A DNA stretch of 64,000 nucleotides from Scleromitrula shiraiana (Eukaryota; Ascomycota; Leotiomycetes; Helotiales; Sclerotiniaceae). The stretch is from positions 1,240,001 to 1,304,000 of the forward strand of contig JABELC010000002.1 in assembly GCA_028455995.1 (NCBI GenBank). Direction: 5' to 3'. Every line of letters begins with the position of its first letter. The first letter of the stretch is position 1. The translations under genes were made by a program, and so were the position numbers. The notes under the pieces were generated by a model, which made no database searches, had not been told where the DNA came from, and was given only the letters and a program-made list of their open reading frames with translations. This document shows positions 55,137-64,000 of this stretch, piece after piece.

Positions 55137-56696
55137 GAGGGTAGATTGCTGTAATTTGAAGATCTCTTTTATTACTTCCGTACTCTCTTTCTCTCATTCT
55201 TTCTCTACTGCTTTTTCTTTCATACTAATAAATTTTGAAAGGATCATCCAATTGTTTACAATTACCGTAATGCCGTTCTATGATTACGTGTATTATTTTA
55301 TTATTCCAAGAATATCCTTTCTAACAAAAAATATCCAAAATCTCGAACTTCCTATGTATGAAGGTTCAAATATGTAACTCTGACAACTTCTCTATTTCAT
55401 CATTATGAGTTTCTGAAAACAGTTTTTGTATCAATTGTATGTTTCTCCCTCTCCAGATCTACATCTACATATTCCGACTTTTCCATTGCTATTTATCATT
55501 TAAAAATAACATTATATATTACATTATATATCATATATTATATACTATCCGTGCAATTATCCATCGTTCAAACCCTTAAATTTTAAAACTTCAATCTTTT
55601 GGGGCTCCATTCAATTCCGAAATAATGTAATTGTCTTTCAATATCCGAATTATAAGTTACATTCGTACTTTCGTATATGTACATGAATACGTACTCTCCA
55701 GATATTATTGTGCTATTAATGCCCCTCTTACTTTTGCATCCAAGCATTCATCTATCTATCTGCATCTCCTTGATAAAGCTCCATCCAACTCCACAGAGTA
55801 TAACTGGAGTTATAAAAAAAGTTTCCCCATCAACCAACCAACCAGACATTTTTTCTAGCCTTTTTGAAATCATACATGCAGCTTCAGTATACACATGTGC
55901 AGGAAACATTCTTGTATGATCACATCACGCAGATAGATCAGCAACGAACGCCTCTCACTTTGTCATGTCATGCACCATTCATACCGTTGCAACTCCAGCA
56001 ACTACAACAACAACAATAACAAAAATACATTCCTATCATCATCCAAGTAAACATAACATAATTCACACACACACAATCTTCTAAAATGGATACGGATTCG
56101 CAATCCTCAAAAGAATAATAAATGATACCTAATATGGAAAATTCATTAATATTACATTACCTAAGCATCCCATTACGACTCCTTCAGCACAGCCTCCTTA
56201 TAAGCAAGGATTTAAAATCTGCGACTTGACCTCATGGATGAGACAAAGATATCTCTTTCAATTATTGTTTTGGGAGTGAGGGGTGATGATTATATATTTA
56301 GATTTTTTGAATTCCTAAAGAATGATATTTGAATTCTTGTAAATGTTTTTTTAGATGATATATTAGCAAGCATTCTTTGGCTTTGAAATATCGATTGCAA
56401 TTGAACTGGTTTGAATTGAAATTGATCTTATATGATTACAGTAATAAACATCTATCTACATGTAGCATCCCAATAGATGGAATTATTACATCAAAAAGAG
56501 TAACATTTTATTAATAAGTAAAGTGGTAAAACGATCTGAACATCCATCCAATAATCAAATCCCTCCTTCCATTCAATACAACCCATCAAGTATCAAAAAA
56601 TAAAGCCGGCCAACAATTCAATGTAAAGGTTACATACATACATTATTAATCTCAAAAAAATCGATCGGATTTCCCCCTCCTTTTCTCCAGGATTCA

Positions 56697-56697
56697 T

Positions 56698-56778
<81 letters not shown>

Positions 56779-56779
56779 A
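56697..56779. repeat. (CTTG)n microsatellite, about 20 units
   Basis: About 80 bp of perfect CTTG tetramers, one of the longest pure arrays in the window; it creates a false LACLLACL reading frame. Confidence 0.96.
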
Positions 56780-57113
56780 TGTTTGCCCGTCTCTCCGTCA
56801 AGCCCGTCGCCCGCCCATTGAAATACGCATACATACTCTTTCGATATAGAATTACCAACTATATCCTAACGCATAAACAAACAAATAAACACAACTTATT
56901 AGCCCAGAAAATTCATTATTTATAGATAGCTATTGATTATCGACAGGATCAATAATATCAATAGCATATATATATCTATTATACCCGCTGTCTGCCATGG
57001 CAGCCAAGTAAGTACAATATAACATAACATAACATAACATAACACGAGTACGTATATCCGCCGACCAACAATCAACTAACCAGCCAACCCACCAACCGGG
57101 CGACCTCCTTGAA

Positions 57114-57141
57114 CCCCCCCTCCCCCCCCCCTCCCCGGCCC
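57114..57141 (-). other. Potential G-quadruplex / i-motif tract
   Basis: The plus strand reads C7-T-C10-T-C4-GG-C3, so the minus strand has four or more G runs with 1-2 base loops, the classic quadruplex layout. Confidence 0.5.
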
Positions 57142-58295
57142 AAAACAATCTCTGTATCATAACCCCCCTCTCTCACTCCTTCTCTCTCCCCAAATATCAA
57201 ATCTCAAGCATCAAATCTCAAATATTAAGCATCAAACCCGAATACAAATACAAAACGCGCAAAGGAATACATACATAAAGAATAAAATACTACTTCCGTA
57301 AATAAGCTTAATATTCCATTCCATTCCATTCCATCCATTGCAATAATAATACAGTATAAAATCTCCAATTCTTCCTCCATCGGTCTCCCTGATATAAATC
57401 AGACCTAGGATATTTTGTTGACCCCGGAGTTTGATTTGTCGCGCGTTTGCATTTGCATTTGCATTTGGATGTGGATGGTATCGCGCGCGTGTAATTTTAT
57501 TGCATGCTGTGCATGCTGTGCCTTGTTGTGCGTGCTGTGCTATACTGTGCTGTGTAAGTGCTGTATAAGTAATATATACGTAGTGTGTAATTGCGGTATA
57601 TAATTGAGATGTAAGTGATGTGAGTTTAAGCGCGGTATTGGTTGAGTGAGGGTGAGGGGGTGAGGTACTCTTTGGAGGAGGATAAGGGAGAGGGATGAGA
57701 GGGGGGTTAGACGGACGTTGCTGGGTATTGTTTTTTTTTTTTATCTATTGGGTGGTTTGTACTGCTGGGGAAGAGGAAGAGGAAGGGGAAGAGGAAGAGG
57801 AAGAGGAAGAGGAGGGGGCTTCTTACTTTGCTTTACTCTGCTCTAGTCTACTCTGTTAAATATGATCGTGGATATGGATGAGATGAGTGGGTTGGTGATG
57901 TTTGTGGGTTGGCTTGGATACTGGATTGGGATGGATTCGAGGGATAACTTGTGGTGCTGGTTTGATGGAATTTATGTGAGATAGGATAGAATAGATCCAC
58001 TCATACCTATGAGTATATATATGTAGGGAGTAGCATTCGTCTTGAGAAAGGAGAAGATAGCTTGAAAAGATGAAACTGATTAATCGTTCGACTGCGAACC
58101 TTTCTTCTATTTGGGATGGCAAGAGTGATAGACTACCCACTTGTTCTAAGTATTTCATCCATTTTTACTCAAACCTAGATACTTTGAGTGGTAGAAACAA
58201 ATAACAAACTCTAGATTTATTCCGTCACCACTCCTCTTCCTAATTATTGTCCTCCCGACACAACACCCATATACATCACTCCTCATTCCATCCCA

Positions 58296-60333
58296 CTAAA
58301 CCAAAACACCCACCTCCTTCCCCCCTTTTCCATCACTCTCTCCAACCCCCTTCAACCCCTCCTCCTCCTCCTTCGCACCCAAAACCCTCCTCCTAGCATC
58401 CAACCAAATCATAAACTCCCTATAACTCTCCGGCAAAACCCTCACATATCTCTCCTCCCCCAAATTCCCCTTCAATTCCGCCTCCCTCCCCTCCCCCACC
58501 CCCTCAACCTCAAAAGTATAGTTAAACTGCCCCGTCGGTTTCGTCTCCCCCCTCTCATGCTCCACATTCTTAACCTTCGTATCAACTCGAATCTGAATTC
58601 TCGTTTTCCCCTTCCCATTCCCATTCCCATTCCCATTCCCTCTCCCTTCCCCACCATCACAATAAGCCAACCTAGCACTAGCATAAAGCACGCTTCCCAC
58701 CGGCACCGGATTCTCAAACGTACTGGGATCCAACGCGATGAACGTGGGTCGAGAGTGGGAAAGTGCAGACGCGCATGTGAAGGCTAGCTCGAAGGTGGAT
58801 TTTAGGAGGAACCCGCCGAAGATCATGAAGTTGTGGCGGTTGCGATATTGGGGTTGCATGATTTGGACGGTTTGGATTAGGGTGCTCGACATGTAGTGGG
58901 CGAGGGGGGGGAGGGTGGATGCGGTGTTTGGATCTAGAAGGGATGTTAGTTAAATTTGGCTTTGGCTGGCGCGGTGTATGATTTGTTTTTATGTTTGTTA
59001 GTGTGTAGTTCACTTGGGTCTTCTGTTACCATGGTAGATAGATACATTTGAAGAAAATACAAAGTTTGAAAAGGTAAAAGGTAAAACCCAAAATGGTATC
59101 AAAAGAGGGAAAGAAAGAAGAACATCGACACAAAAATTAGATGAAAAAAAGAACAAAACAAACCTTGATAATCCAAAGTCTTCAACCACAACCTATGAAT
59201 CAACCCACTCTCCTCCTCACTAGGTTCCATACTCCTCAACCCCCTCTTCAACTCCACCTTCTTCCTCTCATAATTCCTCTTCCCCCGTTCAAAAATCCCC
59301 TCTTCCCTCGCGTTCGAGGGAACCACACTAGCTATTCTAACCGGACGCTTGGTTATGGGATCGAGAGATACCATTGTAAATGTACAGGTCATTAGGATAT
59401 CGGATTCGGGGATTTCTCTTATTTCGGACACTTCTTCGGTTCCTTCGTTGTTGGGGATTGGGATAGAGGAGGAGGAAGAGGGTGCTTTGGCAACAACTAG
59501 ACTAACTTCCATACTACTCCTCCCGGTTGCAAAAGTAACATGACCGGATAACTCTAGATCGCATATATCAAGTAGGGGTCTAGCAAGTGTGATTCGATCA
59601 ACGGCTGCTGTTACCGTCATTACAGAGTCTCCTGTATGTTTATAGGAGATTACACCTGCAAGAGCATCAAGATCCTTTTTTAGAAGAAGGTAGGGAGTTA
59701 GCTTCGTCTTGGTTTGAATAATGAAACATGGGAGAGAAATACCATAAATAATGTTCCTAATCTTATATGACCTGAAGCAGTGATGTAGTTATCTAAAAGC
59801 CAAGGATCTTTGGCTAATGGAAGGATCTATGTAAACGGTATGGAGTTAGCTTCTTGAATTTCCAACTCAATCTCCTCTAATCCAACCTCGTCTATTCAAT
59901 CCCACCCAATGCCTTTATGCCTTTACATCAAGTTCCTCCCCATCATGCCTCCTAACCACCTCCCAAAAATCACATGATGCACGCACTCACGTACTCGCAT
60001 ATTCACGCGCTCAACACCTTAACTCACCACTCTATGAAAACTATCCCTCATCATCTTCACCCTAGGTTGTTCAACCTCTCCTGTCTTCTCTTTCTCTACA
60101 ACCACATCCTTCCCCCCTTCTTCCTGTCTCGACCTCAATGCTTCAATAAAGGGAACTCTTGTACGCATGGCCGTTAATCCACTATAAACACCATCTGTAT
60201 TCTTAACAGTTGAAGTTGAAAATACTCGATTTGGGTTTCGGAGGGTTCCTGCATTGTGGTGTTTGGGTACATATATTGATGCATTGCGGCTTCGTAAGGG
60301 GATACGGAGGGGAATAGGGATGGGTTTTGGCAT
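58296..60333 (-). CDS. Mitochondrial acyl-CoA thioesterase, ACOT9-like double-hotdog, 4 exons, 512 aa
   Basis: Exons on the minus strand are 60333-60028, 59826-59743, 59674-59164 and 58933-58296 (513 codons with stop). The N terminus is basic and Ser/Thr/Asn-rich without early acids (RIPLRSRNASIYVPK, FSTSTVK), a mitochondrial presequence. MMRDSFHRVV joins ILPLAKDPWLLDNYITASGH, then LGTLFM joins DLDALAGVISYKH. That last block is the conserved entry of hotdog domain 1. Domain 2 has RNRHNFMIFGGFLLKSTFELAFTCA, the double-hotdog signature. Such enzymes hydrolyse acyl-CoA to free acid and CoA in mitochondria; chain-length preference is not readable. A GN-repeat (GNGNGNGNGKG) in the second domain is encoded by a CCCATT microsatellite and is probably a surface-loop expansion. 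Confidence 0.87.
58611..58642. repeat. In-frame CCCATT hexanucleotide repeat inside the thioesterase gene
   Basis: About five CCCATT units; on the coding strand it encodes alternating Gly-Asn. The 6-bp unit keeps the frame whatever the copy number. Confidence 0.9.
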
Positions 60334-60798
60334 TGTTTTAGATTTGGGTTGGATTGAAAATCTCTGATGATGGTCGCGATCACGATGGTGACTTGAGGGT
60401 TGTTAATGTGATGTTGGTGGTGGTGAGTAAATAGATGGGGAAATATGATGGAGTATGGTTTGTATCGGGAGATCGCGGGGTATCGGGAACTAATACTTGG
60501 TTATCGTAATTGTAAATAATTGTAAATAATTGTCAAAGAATGGGATGGATCTATACCATCAAACTAATTCTATATTATTCACGATGGTGATGAGTCATAG
60601 TTAATGGACCTGTTTGGTATAAGTAGAAACTAAGTACTAGGTATATATATCGCTATCGCTATTGCTATATAAAAAAGTATATCCTCAAGAATATGAGAAT
60701 TCGTGGATAATCATTTATCCATGCTTAGGTATTCCCGCTCTAACTCCATATGCACACGTATATAATTCAATCCGATTCCAATCATAAACTACCAACTA
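60334..60798. promoter_or_regulatory. Promoter region of the ACOT9-like gene
   Basis: 465 bp, AT-rich, with a duplicated TTGTAAATAA near 60508-60530 and a GCTATC/GCTATT run near 60650-60666. No gene seen. Confidence 0.4.
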
Positions 60799-62963
60799 CT
60801 AATCTTGCCAGTTTGTAATCCAAGGCATACTCGCTGCCTTTTTATTTTGACCATGTTTATAATTACTCGTCAACTCTTCCTCGTCAACCCCACAATGCAT
60901 ATCACCATCTCTCCCCTTAAACCACCCCAACCCATAAGATTTGCCAATTCCCACCAACCTCATAACCATCTCATCATTATTCATTTTCTCCGTACCCACA
61001 AAGCTATACAACATCTTTGATTGGTGTATAAAGCACAGAGCCGAAGCGATGGAATTAGGTTGGCGAGGTAAGAATGGATGATGGCGTCTATCATAAGCAA
61101 ACACAGAGACGAGACAGAGTCACATAGAAAAATAAGAATGGTCAAAGCAAGCGCAAATGAAACCCAGAATGAAGTAAATGTTTCCTCGCCAGAATCAACT
61201 CCTTCGCTTCTTTTCTTGGAATGATGACCCGTAATTTCGTTGCCGGTAGCAGTGCTGAAACTTGTGACGCATACTGTAAGTATCTCTGCTAGTACGGAAC
61301 CAAGTCCTACGATGGCAACGAGATAGTGTCCATTAATAAAGGCTTAGATAGGTAGCCATCCGAATACCATTCCCGTGTAATCTAATGTGAGGACTTTGGG
61401 AGATGCGTGTCGACGAGAGAGGATGTAGAATGGCTCGATGATGCGGATGGCGGCTTCGAGACTTCCCCGGCAAAGTTTGATGGCAACTGCTCCCAACGTG
61501 AGGAGCCACGGTGCTTTGTCTGTAATTATGTTTGCAGGTGTGAAAAGTACAACGGGTATCAAAATGGTGAATAATAGCATTCCAATTACGAATGGTATAC
61601 CAGCTACCAGACGAAGGAAGAGCGGATGTGGATTATCATCATGCTTTTGATGGTGGTCGTATTTATCTTTATCTGCTTGCGTAAGGACGACACTATCTTC
61701 TGGAGCCAATGATGAATTTCTCAAAGTATATCGATGGGCCTTCAATTTCTGATGAATCATATCAGGGGTTGCAGTATCCATGTCTTTGAAATCCATCAAT
61801 ATATGACTTCCGTTAGCCATTGCAGCGATCCCAGCAACTCCTTTGATATCCGCCACGAGACCTAATGGTCGTCGCTCCCATTGCCAGATAAGAATGCATC
61901 CACAAATTGCACAGAAGAATAAAATCACAGTAAGTGTTCTAGACCAGGGACCACTGATATCGATACCTTTCAGTACAGTGGGGTCAGCTTCTCTCTCTGC
62001 ACGACTAGGTGCAAGAATCACCGAGGCGGATTGTAAAGTTGGAACAAGTGAAACTGCCATTAACGTTGCTATCAATGATACTGCGACAGCATAATGTTTG
62101 GAGAGGAGAGCCCTAAATGGTCTTAAAAAAATTGATGAAAGTAATGTAATCGACGTTTATCGATTCAGCAGCAAGTGCACCACCATCGCGGGAAAGCTGA
62201 TAATATGGTTCTAATCTCTTTAACTTCAAAATCCGTAACCTGGAAAAGAACGCCAAAAACCACAGCAATCATGTTAGGTAAGTATTTGAAGTAGAAGTAA
62301 TCCCACGTTTTCATTTCGCTTGGAGACCTGAATTGATATAGTGGCCCCTCGCAAGATAGCTGATATCGATATTCCTGCACTGCTCCCAATATCACTGAAA
62401 CTATAACGAGCCCAGTGAGATACGGCCATCGCATCGAAAAGGGTTTCCAATTTGCTTGAGGATAGAAATTTCCACCGTTAAGGTTTTAAAAGATCGCTTT
62501 TTTGCATTGAAGACAATGAATCCATATTTTCGAAGTTGCGATTGGTCTTGGTGGCTCCAGCAACACCAGCAAAGGAACTTATATCTACTGGAGAGTCCAT
62601 GACCACTCGAACAATCTCCACTCTTCTGTTGGCTTCGTGTTGACCAAGATCCCTTAGAGTCGCAGCTCTTTTCAAACCGAGGCTTCGAAAAGAAATTCGT
62701 CGTGACACGGCAGATGACTGTGTATCCGTTGTTGATGCCATTAAAGCTGCGCTCGTGATCGTACTGTCAGGTTTCCAACCTGCTCCAAGACCTCCGGTCA
62801 GAATACCAGATGCTTCCTGTCGATTAAGCTTCACGCGCATCTCATCTGACATTGGACCTTGAAAAGACGATAAATCGAATGGAATGTGCATAGGTGATAC
62901 CATTGGCGCATCCTCTTGTTCATCTTCTTCGTTTGCTGTCTTGTCGGCGCCTTTCCATTTCAT
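60799..62963 (-). pseudogene. DUF3433-family membrane protein, broken by frameshifts and a stop
   Basis: Collinear pieces of one DUF3433-type multi-spanning membrane protein occur in order on the minus strand but in changing frames. ATG 62963 (MKWKGADK) opens an N-terminal hydrophilic region. At about 62484-62487 (T4 run) the frame shifts by one base before the first helix (FSMRWPYLTGLVIVSVILG). A second one-base shift is at about 62219-62221, just before LEPYYQLSRDGGAL. A third lies in the A7 run 62125-62131, before LRPFRALLSKHYAVAV. An in-frame TAA at 61344-61346 follows GWLPI, although clear coding sequence (AFINGHYLVAIVGLGSVLAEIL) continues. A fourth shift lies near 61103-61117, before AYDRRHHPF, and the frame ends at 60799. 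Three of four shifts are extra bases in A/T runs. Membrane role unknown. Confidence 0.78.
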
Positions 62964-64000
62964 AGTGAATAATAACTGATACAGTATTTGGCTCAAAAAC
63001 AAATGCATGTATGTAAGAGGAACTAAAGAACTAATAATATATCATCACATATCTTCGGACAATGTTCTATTACAGTAGTTCTTTAGCAAACGCGATCTGA
63101 GGCTGGAACTAGGGACATCTGCGTAGACTTCGACTCTCCCAATAGTGTTGCCAATGATCTTCTACTTATGAAGCCAAATCCAATCTCAAAATAGATTGGT
63201 TATGTGGTAATCGATTAGAGATCAATTAGAAACTCATGAATATAAAACATAAATAAATCAATAACCGCGCAGTAAGGATAAATATTCAAGGTTTTCTTCC
63301 AAGGTTCTTCTTCCAAGTTTCAGAAGAGAAAATGGGGAGGACCATACTGGATCGATTGAGGAACTGCAATTGAAGTTCAATACAGGTTACAGTAGTGCAT
63401 ACAGTCGTCGTACTCTCATGCGCTTCCCACGTTTCAGTGGTAGGGCTGAGAATATTCCGTAGTATAAATCAATCCAATCTAAAAGTTCTTCGTGGCAATA
63501 CCTACATGGTAGGTAGGATATGCTTAAGCTTTTTGCATTGTGCTACTTAGTTGGGAAAAATGTGAAAGTTGGGTATTTAAAAATTTTGAATTTATTACTA
63601 AAAATCATTAAAAATCGATATTTTTAGAAATTTATATTTTATTAATAAATAATAATTCAAAAAGATTATTTATATTTCTAGAAAAAGGTTATTCAATTAA
63701 TAAATTCATTAATTTTTTAGCATTAATTTTAATAAAATCAAAATTTATATTATTACTATATATAAAAAACATAAAAAATACACTGGCATTAAAATTGTCA
63801 TCAAAATCGCTTATTTTAATATTTTTGCTTGGTCTTAAGTTATATTTTTCCTGATTTGATAGCTATACTATAATACTATTTTAGCATATACGTATATACT
63901 AATGCAGTAATAAGTGTACCTAGGTAGGTAGTCGGGGTAGTGTACTCGTATTACTGAAGGAACTATTAGCCTCTCGATAGTTTTGAGGGGCGGGTGCGTA
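62964..64000. other. AT-rich right end of the window
   Basis: No gene is supported. The repeat copy at 63553-63860 lies here, and the base composition becomes strongly AT-rich from about 63550 to 63900. Confidence 0.55.
63553..63860. repeat. AT-rich dispersed repeat, copy B (longer)
   Basis: Starts GGGAAAAATGTGAAAGTTGG and continues TATTTAAAAATTTTGAATTTAT; after a middle part absent from copy A it resumes at TATATAAAAAACATAAAAA and ends AAATCGCTTATTTTAATATTTTTGCTTG. Order and orientation match copy A at 36637-36831. The differences are mostly A/G or T/C transitions plus small indels. Confidence 0.8.

Larger units (their letters stand above)
53696..58295. other. 4.6 kb gene-poor stretch between FLC and ACOT9-like genes
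   Basis: No protein gene is supported. The FLC promoter side carries long G runs (54142-54169). Further along are (ATT)n at about 54787-54817, (GAAA)n at about 55103-55136, a long (CTTG)n at 56697-56779, (CATAA)n at about 57022-57043, C-rich tracts at 57114-57141 and a GAGGAA array at about 57770-57812. ORFs such as the poly-LACL frame are repeat artefacts. Confidence 0.55.

Noticed and set aside
56707..56925. ORF starting with repeated LACL units
   Set aside because: It is the translation of the CTTG microsatellite followed by unrelated AT-rich sequence.

Overview
The window is nuclear DNA of a filamentous ascomycete. Genes carry short (about 50-140 bp) GT-AG introns, several with recognisable TACTAAC/CTAAT-like branch points. 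Several proteins belong to fungal families (Bud6/Aip3, CnjB-type zinc-knuckle protein, FLC/TRP-like flavin carrier, DUF3433, Ypi1, Pbp1). Plant-cell-wall enzymes (GH51 arabinofuranosidase, endopolygalacturonase, pectin methylesterase) suggest a plant-associated species. The polygalacturonase prepro region resembles, from memory, Botrytis polygalacturonases, so Sclerotiniaceae (Botrytis/Sclerotinia/Monilinia type) is my best guess; this is inference.

Layout. 1-10 kb: 3' end of a GH51 arabinofuranosidase; RFC1 (-) facing mitochondrial ribosomal protein L16 (+) across a short spacer with three phased ACGCG boxes; TFB5 (-), a tiny three-exon TFIIH subunit that is easy to miss; a single-pass membrane protein with PPxY motifs (+); an aldo/keto reductase (-). 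10-28 kb: a 10-exon CnjB-like protein with ten CCHC knuckles (+), a microsatellite-rich gap, BUD6 (-), a 4.8 kb gene-poor gap and PBP1/ataxin-2 (+). 28-44 kb: an alkyltransferase-like DNA repair protein (-), a Cys-rich GPI-type surface protein (+), YPI1 (+), an endopolygalacturonase (-) and a pectin methylesterase (+) arranged divergently, a DUF1279 mitochondrial protein (+), and alanine:glyoxylate aminotransferase (+) with an apparent non-AUG mitochondrial leader. 44-64 kb: an MFS transporter (-), HAS1 RNA helicase (-), an FLC-family membrane protein (-), a 4.6 kb gene-poor stretch, an ACOT9-like acyl-CoA thioesterase (-), and a decayed DUF3433 membrane-protein gene (-) beside an AT-rich repeat that also occurs between the polygalacturonase and pectin methylesterase genes.

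Functionally this is mostly housekeeping (replication, TFIIH, ribosome biogenesis, polarity, phosphatase control, mRNA regulation) with a pectin-degrading pair embedded in it. The two pectinases plausibly act in sequence: the methylesterase de-esterifies pectin and so opens it to the polygalacturonase. I found no CRISPR array, tRNA, rRNA or intact transposon. The most interesting points are the introns of the CnjB gene, all placed inside zinc knuckles; the in-frame ATG-less targeting leader of the aminotransferase; the phased MCB-like boxes upstream of RFC1; a 53-bp tandem repeat beside the polygalacturonase; the AT-rich repeat pair; and the DUF3433 pseudogene. Exon coordinates were derived by hand from frame continuity and splice consensus; every multi-exon CDS given (except the pseudogene) sums to a whole number of codons.
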